NCBI GenBank assembly: GCA_965231765.1
Contig: OZ246887.1
Coordinates: 3,782,001-3,846,000, forward strand
Source: JAAXHF01 sp963665955
GTDB lineage: Bacteria > Desulfobacterota > Binatia > Bin18
DNA: 64,000 nucleotides
Direction: 5' to 3'
Shown: in pieces, positions 50,801-59,897 of the stretch
Numbering within the stretch: the stretch's first letter is position 1
Layout: every line of letters starts with the position of its first letter
Program-made: the position numbers and the translations under genes
The notes under the pieces: generated by a model
Database searches by the model: none
Seen by the model: only the letters and a program-made list of their open reading frames with translations
Told to the model about the DNA's origin: nothing

Positions 50801-52708
50801 ATGCCACACATCATTGGAACAGCCGGCCATATTGATCACGGAAAAACGGCCTTGATCAAAGCACTGACCGGTCATGAGACGGACCGTCTCCAAGAGGAGC
50901 AGGAGCGCGGCATCTCGATCGAACTCGGATTTGCCTATCTGGATCTGCCCAATGGCGAACGGGCTGGCATTATTGATGTGCCTGGCCACGAGCGTTTTAT
51001 CCGTAATATGCTGGCAGGCGCGCACGGGATTGATCTGGTGCTGTTCACGGTCGCAGCCGATGATGGGGTGATGCCACAGAGCGAAGAGCATCTGGATTTT
51101 TTGCATTTGTTAGGAGTCCAGAATGGTATATTTGTGATTACCAAAGCCGACCTGGTCGACGCAGACCGTTTGGCCGATGTGCACGAAGAAATCGAAATCT
51201 TGACCCTCGACACAACCTTGGAAGGCGCACCGATCATTCCAGTATCATCAATTACCGGTCAGGGCCTTGATACCCTCCGCGACACTATTGCTACCCGGCT
51301 GAGTGACTATGAACGGCCGTCCTTAGCAGGCTATTTTCGTCTCCCTGTTGACCGGGCTTTTGTCATGAAAGGACATGGCATTGTGGTCACCGGAACCGCG
51401 ATTGCTGGCAGTATTCAGGGCGGGGATACCGTCCGACTGTTGCCGAGTGGGGAAGAAACCCGGATACGCTCTGTCCAAGTCCACGGCGAGTCGGTCTCTG
51501 AGGCGAGCTGGGGCCAACGGGTTGCCTTGAATCTCGCTGGTCTGGAGAAAAGTGCTATCGCCCGAGGGCATGTGGTGTGTCACCCCAAAGTGACTCGGAC
51601 GACGCAGCGTTTTGATGCCTGGGTCGAAATCCGGCCAGGTGCTAAACGTGAGGTTGAGAATCATGAGCGGGTGCGAGTGCATGTTGGGACAGCTGAGGTA
51701 ATTGGAAAAATCATCCTTCTCAATGGACAAGATGTCCTCGCACCGCGTTCGGCAACGTTTTGCCAAATCGTGCTGGACGAATCAGTCGTGGCGTTGCGTG
51801 GCGACCGGTTCATTTTGCGCAACCAAACCGCCCAAGGCACGCTCGGTGGAGGGGAGGTCTTGAATCCCTTTGCGACCCGCCACCGCCGCTCAAAAGGTGG
51901 CATGCAGGAACGACTCGCTCCACTCCGGACCAGTGACCTGCGCCAAGCATGTCGAGCGTATATCGAAGTCCAGCCTCAGTTTGCTGCGCCGCTTGAGGAA
52001 ATTTATCAAGGAGTGAACGCCCAAGAACACGAAGTGGCCGCTGTGCTGGTTCAAGATCCAGATGTTTTGCCCTTGCCAAATGCTCAGCATCCCGAGGCGT
52101 ACTCAGTCATTACAAAATGGCAACGGCTGACGACCGAAGTGAGCCGTATCTTAGCCAACTTTCATCAGCGCACGCCACTTGCTCAGGGCATGGAAATGGA
52201 GTCGGTGCGCAGTCAGCTGTCTTTTGCCTTTTCGCCCAAACTTTTTCGAGCTGTGGCCGACAAGCTGGCTGCCGAGGGCATTGTCGTACGTGCGGAGAGT
52301 AGCTTGCGGCTGCCGTCGCATACTGTCACGTTGAGCGAGGATGAGCAGGCGACGGCAAGCCGCTTGCAGCAGGTGTTGGATGCGGGAGGACTGACGCCGC
52401 CTGAGATGAAAGATATTGAAGCAACACTCGGGCTGCCACGTAAGCAGCTGGCTGACCTGCTGGCTATCTTGGAGTCCCAGCGGAAAGTTGTCAAAGTCAC
52501 GACTGATTTGTATATCGGCATGCCCTCTTTGGAGGAGGCGCGGACTGCGCTGATTGGGCAGCTCACCAGTCAAGGCGAGATCTCAGCAGCTATATTTCGC
52601 GATGTGCTGGGCATTAGCCGTAAAACAGCTATTCCTTTACTTGAATACTTTGACCGTATTGGACTGACGCTTCGAGTCGGCGATGTGCGTAAACTCCGTA
52701 AAGCCTGA
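50801..52708 (+). CDS. selB: Selenocysteine-specific translation elongation factor SelB
   Basis: A 635-residue GTPase that brings Sec-tRNA to UGA codons by binding the SECIS hairpin. Domain I has G1 GHIDHGKT (9-16), the DxxRLQEEQERGISIELGFA segment typical of SelB, G3 DVPGHERF and G4 TKAD. Beta-barrel domains II and III follow, then four winged-helix units (from about 400) that bind the SECIS. The ATG at 50801 has an AGGAAGAG site and agrees with the family's N-terminus; an upstream start at 50720 is unlikely. selD is 35 bp downstream. selA and the tRNA-Sec gene were not seen in the window. Confidence 0.96.
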   Translation: MPHIIGTAGHIDHGKTALIKALTGHETDRLQEEQERGISIELGFAYLDLPNGERAGIIDVPGHERFIRNMLAGAHGIDLVLFTVAADDGVMPQSEEHLDFLHLLGVQNGIFVITKADLVDADRLADVHEEIEILTLDTTLEGAPIIPVSSITGQGLDTLRDTIATRLSDYERPSLAGYFRLPVDRAFVMKGHGIVVTGTAIAGSIQGGDTVRLLPSGEETRIRSVQVHGESVSEASWGQRVALNLAGLEKSAIARGHVVCHPKVTRTTQRFDAWVEIRPGAKREVENHERVRVHVGTAEVIGKIILLNGQDVLAPRSATFCQIVLDESVVALRGDRFILRNQTAQGTLGGGEVLNPFATRHRRSKGGMQERLAPLRTSDLRQACRAYIEVQPQFAAPLEEIYQGVNAQEHEVAAVLVQDPDVLPLPNAQHPEAYSVITKWQRLTTEVSRILANFHQRTPLAQGMEMESVRSQLSFAFSPKLFRAVADKLAAEGIVVRAESSLRLPSHTVTLSEDEQATASRLQQVLDAGGLTPPEMKDIEATLGLPRKQLADLLAILESQRKVVKVTTDLYIGMPSLEEARTALIGQLTSQGEISAAIFRDVLGISRKTAIPLLEYFDRIGLTLRVGDVRKLRKA

Positions 52709-52743
52709 CAGACAGCAGACGACCCCAAAGCATGAAGGAAACT

Positions 52744-53826
52744 ATGAGTATAACAGACCCACGTGGCGAAGGTGGTGAAGATCCGCGTTCCCAAATCCGC
52801 CTGACGGAAAAAGTGAAGGCGGCTGGTTGAGCGGGCAAACTGGGTCCGGCGGACCTCGCTCATGTCTTAGGCAGCCTCCCCCGCGAGCAGCATCCCGATC
52901 TCTTAGTTGGGATTGAGACGTCTGATGATGCTGGCGTCTTTCGCCTGCGGGATGATCTGGCCATCATTAATACTGTCGATTTTTTTACTCCAGTTGTCGA
53001 TGATCCGTATACGTACGGGCTGATCTCGGCAACAAATTCCCTCAGCGATGTGTATGCCATGGGTGGGGAAGCGAAGACAGCGATGAATATCGTGTGCTTT
53101 CCCCAGGATGGCATCGACAAGACAGTTCTGGCTGAAATCCTGCAAGGCGGGGCGACAAAAGTCCGTGAGGCTGGGGCAGCACTTGTCGGTGGACATTCGG
53201 TTGCTGATGATGAGATTAAATATGGGCTGGCCGTCACCGGCATTATCGATCCTCGGCGGATAATACGGAACGTTGGCACTCAGGTTGGAGATGTGCTGGT
53301 CCTGACAAAACCGCTCGGCACCGGCATTCTCACTACTGCGCTCAAACGCCAACACCTTCAGGCTGACGAGTACGCGGCTGCTGTTGCCTCGATGACGATG
53401 CTCAATCAGAATGCGGCCGCTGTCATGCCGCACTATAGCGTGCATGCGTGTACCGATGTGACGGGTTTTAGTTTAATGGGCCATAGCTATGAGGTGGCGC
53501 AGGGCAGTGGCGTGACCCTGCGGCTGCGAGCGGCTGATCTGCCGTGCCTGCCAGGGGCTGCGCGACTCGCTTTGGAGGGCTATATAACTGGTGGCTGCAA
53601 GCGGAACCGCAACTACTTGGCCGATAAGGTGCAGATTCAGCCTGGGGTGTCTCCAGCATTAGATGACATAGCCTTTGATCCGCAGACCTCGGGCGGATTG
53701 CTCATCGCTGTTCCTGAGAGCGAGGCGAACGCGTTTGTGCAAGCCCTGTTAAACGCAGGCAGCCTGACCGCCGCAATTATTGGCCAGGCCGTGCCACCCG
53801 GCGCCCACTGGGTCGAGTTAGGTTAG
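52744..53826 (+). CDS. selD: Selenide, water dikinase (selenophosphate synthetase) containing selenocysteine
   Basis: Makes selenophosphate from selenide and ATP, the selenium donor for Sec-tRNA. The gene (360 residues) is read through an in-frame TGA at 52828-52830, codon 29. The surrounding protein reads KAAG-U-AGKLGP, the exact context of the catalytic Cys/Sec of SelD followed by the conserved Lys three residues later. Without readthrough the gene would lose its N-terminus, including the catalytic site. ATG at 52744 has an AAGGA site. Downstream are SDDAGVFRL, NSLSDVYAMGGEAKTAMNIV and DPQTSGGLLIAV. A SECIS-like hairpin follows the TGA, and selB is 35 bp upstream. Confidence 0.93.
52828..52862 (+). 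promoter_or_regulatory. Bacterial SECIS-like hairpin after the selD UGA
   Basis: The TGA begins a hairpin: TGAGCG (52828-52833) pairs with CGCTCA (52857-52862). An inner stem GGGTCC/GGACCT (52842-52847 with 52851-52856, one G-U pair) closes a GGC loop at 52848-52850. The loop starts with G-G and lies 17 nt from the TGA, within the 16-37 nt distance and G-in-first-two-loop-positions rules of bacterial SECIS elements. Confidence 0.75.
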
Positions 53827-53963
53827 GAGGGGGGACAACTGAAAGATTGGCTGTCTAAAAAAATTGTTGCTCTTCCCGATGTATACGGTTTGCCCTTGGA
53901 AAACGTATTGCGCCTCAGTCTGAGGTGCATACAGGACAGGCACTGGCAGACGGGGGAAATAGC

Positions 53964-54077
53964 ATGTGGCACTCGGAATCAGTCGCTCTACGCCAACAGC
54001 TGGCAGTCTTGCGCGAGAGGTTGGGCTGTTCACGCCCAATTCAGTCAGCTCAGCCAGTCCAATACTCAGAACTGAAC
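53964..54077 (+). pseudogene. Possible integrase/transposase N-terminal remnant
   Basis: A short frame reads MWHSESVALRQQLAVLRERLG before ending after about 37 residues. The ALRQQLAVLRxR pattern is common at the N-terminal side of rve-type integrases and IS-family transposases. No other part of such a gene is present. Weak evidence, from motif memory only. Confidence 0.2.
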
Positions 54078-54193
54078 AGGAGATTTGACTGAATTATAAG
54101 GTATATCGGCTGTGGACGACAGCATGAGCCGCAAGTGGAAGCTGTGACTGGGGGAGGGACGGGGAGTATTGGTTTGTCGAAAGAGAGCAGCTG

Positions 54194-54223
54194 GCGGGAC
54201 CGCGAAGCATATCGCGGTCCCGC
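54194..54223. terminator. Strong hairpin downstream of selD
   Basis: GCGGGACCGCGA-agcata-TCGCGGTCCCGC, a perfect 12-bp stem with a 6-nt loop, 370 bp after selD. There is no T-run, so it may be a Rho-type barrier, a REP-like element or part of a mobile-element end. Confidence 0.5.
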
Positions 54224-54301
54224 TATTCACTGTCCACGCGCCGAAGTGATCTAGCAGCGTAAGAAGTACAATACGTGCACCAGTGAAAATAACAGCTGTC
54301 C

Positions 54302-54328
54302 CATCCACCACATCCACCACCACATCCA
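54302..54328 (+). repeat. 9-bp tandem repeat in the selD-lolC gap
   Basis: CATCCACCA, CATCCACCA and CCACATCCA in a row. Together with kynA and batD this is the third place in the window with tandem 9-bp units. Confidence 0.6.
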
Positions 54329-54533
54329 TAACCTTAATAAACTAAGTGAACATAAAATTCAAGCTTTAGATGAAATTTTCTATTCTAAGATTCTGATACA
54401 GAGGAAGATACAGGTAAAAATACAGACTGGCCTTTTTTTGTTTTTACAGATGTGAGACGATGGGAGACGAAGAAAAATGACGTTCATTAATTCCTAAAAT
54501 TTCTAATTTCTACTATTCTGCTCTCACTACTCT

Positions 54534-55799
54534 GTGCACTACGAACTCTTTATCAGCCTCCGTTACCTGCGTGCCAAGCGGCGTGAGGCGTTCATTTCTC
54601 TGATTACAAGCATCTCGACCATAGGGGTGTTGATTGGTGTTATGGTGCTGAATGTGACGCTTGCGATCATGACCGGTTTTGAGGAAGATCTGCGGAGCCG
54701 GATTCTCGGCTTTAACCCGCATATTCTGCTCTCTAGCTTGAATGGCCCCCTGGATGCCTATGAACAGGTGACCGATCAGGTACATCAAATCCCAAAGATT
54801 GCTGCGGCAGCTCCTTTTCTGTACGGCCAAGCCATGGTCAGTTCGCGCCACGGTGTCTCCGGGGTCGTGGTGCGCGGGGTCAAGCCGGACTTGGCCAGTG
54901 CCGTGGTGAGTATTGAGGAGCACATGAGAGAGGGCAGTTTGACAGCGCTCGGCCAAAAGCAGCAGGTGATTGTCCGCACTGGTGAGACCGAAAATACGGT
55001 CGAACTGTCGGGGATTGTGATCGGCGAAGAACTGGCCACACAACTGGGCGTCTTACTCGGCGACCCGCTTACGCTTGTCTCTCCCATCGGGGGAACTCCC
55101 GGACCACTCGGTATGTCCCCCCGGTTTAGACGTTTTGTTGTGGTTGGTCTGTTTAATTCTGGGATGTCTGAATACGATATTGGCCTTGTGTATATGGGGC
55201 TCGGGGATGCCCAGGGGTTTTTTAAGCTCGACAAACAAGTGTCTGGGGTTGAAATCCGTCTCAAGGAAGTCTACGAGGCACAAGCGATCGCCCGTCAGAT
55301 TGAGGACGTGTTGGGTTTTCCGTATAAGGCTCGTGACTGGACTGAAATCAATCGGAACCTGTTCACTGCGCTCTCGCTTGAAAAATTTGTCTATTTCATT
55401 GTCGTGCTCCTAATTGTCCTGGTTGCGGCGTTTAATATCATTGCCACCCTTATTATGGTGGTTATGGAAAAACGGAAAGATATTGCCCTCCTGAAATCAA
55501 TGGGAGCTTCGAATGCCGCCATTGGGCGGATTTTCATGTATAAAGGACTCATTATTGGTGTGATTGGGACTTTTTTAGGCACCTTCGTCGGGTTTGTTAT
55601 CTGCTGGTTGTTGCAGCGGTATGAGTTTATCGATCTGCCTGATGGTGTCTGGTACGTTTCAACCGTCCCGGTCAAGATGTATGCATCGAATTTTCTTATC
55701 GTTGGTCTGGCTTCTATTGCGATCTGTTTCGGGGCGACCATTTATCCGGCCCGCCAGGCTGCCCGTTTAGCCCCAGTCGAAGTTATCAGATACGAATAA
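54534..55799 (+). CDS. lolC: Lipoprotein-releasing system permease LolC/LolE
   Basis: A 421-residue inner-membrane permease of the LolCDE exporter, which extracts lipoproteins for delivery to the outer membrane. It has a first membrane helix at about 25-47 (SLITSISTIGVLIGVMVLNVTLA), a large periplasmic domain (50-270) and three further helices (about 275-300, 320-350, 380-400) of the FtsX/MacB fold, with RKDIALLKSMGAS in the cytoplasmic loop and the PARQAARLAPVEVIRYE end. The start is a GTG without a visible ribosome-binding site. First gene of an envelope-biogenesis operon. Confidence 0.94.
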   Translation: MHYELFISLRYLRAKRREAFISLITSISTIGVLIGVMVLNVTLAIMTGFEEDLRSRILGFNPHILLSSLNGPLDAYEQVTDQVHQIPKIAAAAPFLYGQAMVSSRHGVSGVVVRGVKPDLASAVVSIEEHMREGSLTALGQKQQVIVRTGETENTVELSGIVIGEELATQLGVLLGDPLTLVSPIGGTPGPLGMSPRFRRFVVVGLFNSGMSEYDIGLVYMGLGDAQGFFKLDKQVSGVEIRLKEVYEAQAIARQIEDVLGFPYKARDWTEINRNLFTALSLEKFVYFIVVLLIVLVAAFNIIATLIMVVMEKRKDIALLKSMGASNAAIGRIFMYKGLIIGVIGTFLGTFVGFVICWLLQRYEFIDLPDGVWYVSTVPVKMYASNFLIVGLASIAICFGATIYPARQAARLAPVEVIRYE

Positions 55800-55801
55800 T
55801 T

Positions 55802-56545
55802 ATGAATAATCTGAATCAGGACGCTGGGATAACTGGAGAGACAGTCAAAACTGAAATTGAAACTGCTACTGTCCTCATCCGAGTAGAGCAACTCAGTAAG
55901 CAGTATGGGGAAGATCCACACGCTATCCATGTCTTTACGGATCTGGACCTTGACATTCAGCGGGCCGAACGCGTTGCCATTATCGGCGAGTCAGGGGTAG
56001 GGAAAAGTACCTTGCTGCATATTCTGGGGACGCTGGACCGACCGACCGCAGGCACGGTATGGCTCGCTGGCCAAGATCTGTTTACCTTGCCTGCCGAAGA
56101 GCTGGCTGCGCTGCGTAATCACGAGATCGGATTTATCTTTCAATTTCATCATCTGCTGTCGGACTTTACGGCTGTCGAAAATGTGATGCTGCCCGGCCTT
56201 ATCGCCCACCTCGGCTGGTCTCAGGCAAACAAACGAGCGGTTGATATTCTCGAGCGGGTCGGCTTGCAGGAACGCCTCACCCACCGGCCCGGCGAACTGT
56301 CCGGCGGGGAGCAGCAGCGGGTAGCGGTTGCCCGTGCGCTTGTTCAGGAGCCACGGGTTATCCTCGCCGACGAACCAACCGGCAATCTTGATCCGGCAAC
56401 GGGAGACGGCATTCTCCAGATGCTGCTCGACCTCAACCAAGCGATGAATCTCACGATGGCTATTGTGACACACAGCGAAAAGCTCGCAGCTTCCATGGAC
56501 CGCACGCTTCGGCTAGAGGGGGGCAAGTTGCACCAAATCTCGTGA
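55802..56545 (+). CDS. lolD: Lipoprotein-releasing system ATP-binding protein LolD
   Basis: A 247-residue ABC ATPase: Walker A GESGVGKST, Q-loop FIFQFHHLLSDFTAVENVMLP (typical of LolD), signature LSGGEQQR, Walker B VILADEPTGNLD and H-loop VTHS. It powers LolC/LolE. It starts 2 bp after the lolC stop, so the two are co-translated. The first 25 or so residues are a polar extension before the domain. The downstream gene is bamA, 119 bp away. Confidence 0.95.
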   Translation: MNNLNQDAGITGETVKTEIETATVLIRVEQLSKQYGEDPHAIHVFTDLDLDIQRAERVAIIGESGVGKSTLLHILGTLDRPTAGTVWLAGQDLFTLPAEELAALRNHEIGFIFQFHHLLSDFTAVENVMLPGLIAHLGWSQANKRAVDILERVGLQERLTHRPGELSGGEQQRVAVARALVQEPRVILADEPTGNLDPATGDGILQMLLDLNQAMNLTMAIVTHSEKLAASMDRTLRLEGGKLHQIS

Positions 56546-56664
56546 GGTTGTGCCAGATTCTTCCGGGATTCCCCCTTACTCTGCAGCTTTACAACTCAGG
56601 GGGATTTTGGTAGGGGAAGCAACTGGCGAAGAGGACAGATTCTCAAATACAGAGGTATATCTTA

Positions 56665-59205
56665 ATGTGGAAGATAAACAAAAAATTTGGGATCGCCTTG
56701 GTGACAGGACTCGTCCTGCTCAGTCCCCTTGGCTATAGTGGCCGTGGCTGGGCTCAGTTTCTTGATCCGGCTGCTCAAAAAATTGGACCTGCTGGTCTGA
56801 CTGGATCTGCTGAATCTGCCCCGCTGGCGCCAAAAAAGGTTATCATCGGCGAAATTACGATCGGAGGTAACGAGCAAGTCGAGGGCGAAGCCGTCCGTAT
56901 CCGGCTGTCTTCCCGGCCTGGTGAACCGCTCAACCCTGAGACGGTCGATGCCGATATCCGGTCGGTGTATGAAATGGGGTTCTTCAATCATGTTGAAGCT
57001 CGTACAGCTGAGCATAGTGGCAAAACGGTTCTCACCTACTGGGTCCGAGAACGTCCCCTCGTACGCCGAGTCCTGGTCGAAGGCCAGGACAAGATAAAGA
57101 AAGAGGATCTGCTCACAGCGCTTAAAATCCATCCGCGGACCATTCTGAATCCGGTGAAAATCCGGCGTGGTATCCTGGATGCCAAGAAACTCTATGAAGA
57201 GAAGGGCTATCTCGATACCGATATCTCATATCGGACTGAGAAGACGAATAATGGTGAGGCAATCCTGACCTTTACTATTGCCGAAAATAGCACAACGAGT
57301 GTTACCAACATCATTTTTGAGGGCAATGAGGCTTTTTCCGGCAAGGCTCTGCAAGGCTTTATGCAGACAAAAAAGAAAAGCTGGCTGTCACGCTTCATGC
57401 CCATCGGGATTCTGAGTAACGCGGCGCTGAAGACGGATGTCGAACGCTTGACGGCCTTCTATTACGACCATGGATATATCAATGTCAGGATTGATGAACC
57501 CCAGGTCGAGCGCGGAGACAATGGCTTGAATGTGACGATTCGTGTCGAAGAAGGGCCCAAGTTTAGAGTTGGCGAAGTGCACGTTGTCGGAGATGTGCCG
57601 GGTGGAGAGGCAGCGGCGAAGACTGCGCTGACCTTGCGACCCAAGCGTACGTTTAAGGCCAGTGTCCTGCGGGATGATGTGTTTAATCTGACGTCGTATT
57701 TCAGCGATCAGGGCTACGCGTTTGTGAACATCGAACCGGAGACGGATGTCCAGCCTGAGGACAATATTGTCAATGTGTCGTATCGGGTCGATAAAGGCCC
57801 CGAGGTGTATATTGACCGGGTTGATATTGCTGGCAATAGCAAAACGCGGGATAAAGTGATTCGGCGGGAGCTGGCCGTTGTCGAGCAAAGTTTGTTTGCT
57901 GCCTCATCCTTGCAGATGAGTCGCGACCGAGTGAAACGGCTCGGATTTTTTGAGGATGTGCATCTCACCACCAAGCGTGGAAAACGGAAAGATCTGCTGA
58001 ACGTCTTAGTTGACGTGAAAGAAGCCCAAACAGGCTCCTTCAGTCTAGGGGCTGGGTTTAACTCTGCGACCAGTGTCGTTGGTAATGCCCGCATCCAAGA
58101 AAATAACTTTCTGGGACGCGGCCAACGTCTCATCCTGGGGGCCAGTATTGGGACCCGTTACCGGAACACGCAGCTGAATTTTATGTATCCGTATTTCATG
58201 GATACCCAACTCCGGGCAGGGGTTGAGCTGTTTGACTGGCGATTCGCTTTTGAGGATTTTGACCGCTCCGGGACAGGCGGAGGGCTTCGCCTTTTCTACC
58301 CGCTCACGGCTTTGGGATATCATTCCGTATTTGGCTACTCCTTGCAGGATGTTGAACTCGGTTTCCACTACCAATGGGAGCGGTCTAGGGTTGGCAATTT
58401 TGAGCTGATTACGCCCGATGCTGTTCGGGCTGAATCAGGAGGCCAGACTGCCTCGCTTATATCGCCGACCATCCTGCGCAACACCCTGGATCATCCTATG
58501 GAGCCGACTGCGGGCTCCCTCCAACAGGTGTCGTTCAGCTTTGCTGGACTTGGCGGAGATACTAATTATACCAAGCTGGAGCTTGAGGCGCGGTATTTCT
58601 TGCCTGTCTATCGAAGCCGCAAATTGGGGACGTTTACTTTGATGACTGGTGGTATCTTTGGCTATGGGTCGGGGGAGATAGATTTTACCGAGAATCGCCA
58701 TATTGCAACCCAGCGCGAGAAAATTTTGGAAAACGATGTGCCCCTGTTTGACCGCTACTTCCCTGGCGGTATTAACTCCATTCGAGGATTTGGGGAGCGG
58801 AGTTTAGGTCCGCGTGAAGACGTCATCGTCGTAGTGAGTGATGGTGATTCTCCTGGGGGGCGCAAGTCACGGACCTATCATCGGCCTATCGGCGGCAGTC
58901 ATCAGCTCATTATCAATAACGAAATGGTCTTTCCACTTGTCCCACAACTCAACCTCAAAGGGGTTGTTTTTAACGATATTGGGAATGCCTTCACTAATCT
59001 TCAAGGTATCGACCTTGGAGATCTGCGATATTCCGTCGGCGCTGGGGTGCGTTGGAAGTCGCCGTTTGGGCCGATCCGTATCGAAGTTGCCCGTCCACTG
59101 AATGCCAAGAATAATGAGCGGACCAGCAATATCCACTTCTCATTCGGCGGCTTTGGCGGCATCGGGCAAGGCGGTGGCGGAAATCGTTTCGGCTCACTGT
59201 TCTAG
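56665..59205 (+). CDS. bamA: Outer-membrane protein assembly factor BamA
   Basis: An 846-residue Omp85 protein that inserts beta-barrels into the outer membrane. A signal peptide (1-30, AWAQ-like cleavage near GWAQ) precedes five POTRA domains (about 50-420); the units begin around VIIGEITIGGNEQVEG, RPLVRRVLVEGQDKIKKEDL, TSVTNIIFEGNEAFSG, FRVGEVHVVGDVPGGE and VYIDRVDIAGNSKTRD. The barrel follows from about 450 and contains FPGGINSIRGFGERSLGPR, the VRGF-like loop-6 motif. The protein ends in Phe, the usual C-terminal signal. GAGG precedes the ATG. Followed by skp. Confidence 0.96.
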   Translation: MWKINKKFGIALVTGLVLLSPLGYSGRGWAQFLDPAAQKIGPAGLTGSAESAPLAPKKVIIGEITIGGNEQVEGEAVRIRLSSRPGEPLNPETVDADIRSVYEMGFFNHVEARTAEHSGKTVLTYWVRERPLVRRVLVEGQDKIKKEDLLTALKIHPRTILNPVKIRRGILDAKKLYEEKGYLDTDISYRTEKTNNGEAILTFTIAENSTTSVTNIIFEGNEAFSGKALQGFMQTKKKSWLSRFMPIGILSNAALKTDVERLTAFYYDHGYINVRIDEPQVERGDNGLNVTIRVEEGPKFRVGEVHVVGDVPGGEAAAKTALTLRPKRTFKASVLRDDVFNLTSYFSDQGYAFVNIEPETDVQPEDNIVNVSYRVDKGPEVYIDRVDIAGNSKTRDKVIRRELAVVEQSLFAASSLQMSRDRVKRLGFFEDVHLTTKRGKRKDLLNVLVDVKEAQTGSFSLGAGFNSATSVVGNARIQENNFLGRGQRLILGASIGTRYRNTQLNFMYPYFMDTQLRAGVELFDWRFAFEDFDRSGTGGGLRLFYPLTALGYHSVFGYSLQDVELGFHYQWERSRVGNFELITPDAVRAESGGQTASLISPTILRNTLDHPMEPTAGSLQQVSFSFAGLGGDTNYTKLELEARYFLPVYRSRKLGTFTLMTGGIFGYGSGEIDFTENRHIATQREKILENDVPLFDRYFPGGINSIRGFGERSLGPREDVIVVVSDGDSPGGRKSRTYHRPIGGSHQLIINNEMVFPLVPQLNLKGVVFNDIGNAFTNLQGIDLGDLRYSVGAGVRWKSPFGPIRIEVARPLNAKNNERTSNIHFSFGGFGGIGQGGGGNRFGSLF

Positions 59206-59286
59206 CCGGATATCCATCGAAAACCTACGAAAACATTTCAGATATCCGACAAAGAGCTGCCGAAGACCTCTATTGAGGAGAAAATT

Positions 59287-59841
59287 ATGCGCAGAATTTA
59301 TATGAGTGTCGTCCTCAGCGTATTGTGTCTGCCAGCTTTTGTTCTCGGCCAGGAGCCCGCAGACCTTGATGATATAAAAGTCGGCTATGTGGACTTACAG
59401 ACTGCCCTGAATGAATCTCAGGCTGGCAAGAAAGCCCAAGAAACATTCAAAGCCCAAATGAGCCGTATTGAGAAGAAGCTTGAGAGTCGCAAGAAGAAGA
59501 TCGATCAGCTGAAGGCAGACCTCGAAAAGAAAGCCCTGCTGCTCAAAGAAGATGAACGACTCGCTCTCCAGCGCGATTATCGGCACGAGGCGCGCGATTT
59601 CAAACGCCTGTACGAAGACTCCAAACAAGAGTTGGAGCTCAAAGACAAAGAGTTAACCAACCGTATTGTGGCCGAATTGCGCCAGATCGTCTATGACCTC
59701 GGTGAGCAGGGTAACTATACCGTCATTTTAGAAGGCAATAATACGGTGGTCTTGTTTGGCGCCAAAGCAATTGATCTTACAAAAAACGTGATCTCGTCAT
59801 ACGACAAAAAAGGCACCAGGATCGCTCAGCTTAATCGCTAG
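59287..59841 (+). CDS. skp: OmpH/Skp-family periplasmic chaperone
   Basis: A 184-residue protein with a signal peptide (1-22, ending near LGQ). After the IKVGYVDLQTALNESQAGKKAQE segment the middle part (about 60-130) is a Lys/Glu-rich coiled coil that forms the tentacles of the trimer. The end (VIVYD...) returns to beta strands. Skp keeps unfolded outer-membrane proteins soluble for BamA. It follows bamA by 81 bp. Confidence 0.92.
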   Translation: MRRIYMSVVLSVLCLPAFVLGQEPADLDDIKVGYVDLQTALNESQAGKKAQETFKAQMSRIEKKLESRKKKIDQLKADLEKKALLLKEDERLALQRDYRHEARDFKRLYEDSKQELELKDKELTNRIVAELRQIVYDLGEQGNYTVILEGNNTVVLFGAKAIDLTKNVISSYDKKGTRIAQLNR

Positions 59842-59897
59842 CATATCCCGTACGCGCCACCGTTCTCTCTCGAATTCTGTTTATTCCGCTTCACAAT

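Larger units (their letters stand above)
53827..54533. other. Long intergenic region between selD and lolC
   Basis: About 700 bp with no intact gene. It contains a possible transposase/integrase remnant (53964-54077), a strong hairpin (54194-54223), a 9-bp tandem repeat (54302-54328) and then an AT-rich stretch (54330-54530) unlike the rest of the window. It carries no recognisable tRNA-Sec. Confidence 0.6.

Noticed and set aside
52828..52830. TGA in selD as a nonsense mutation or frameshift
   Set aside because: The protein continues in the same frame on both sides, the TGA is at the catalytic position and a SECIS-like hairpin follows.
53827..54533. tRNA-Sec gene
   Set aside because: No CTGGACTTCA-type anticodon arm or T-arm sequence was seen; the strong hairpin at 54194 does not belong to a tRNA cloverleaf.
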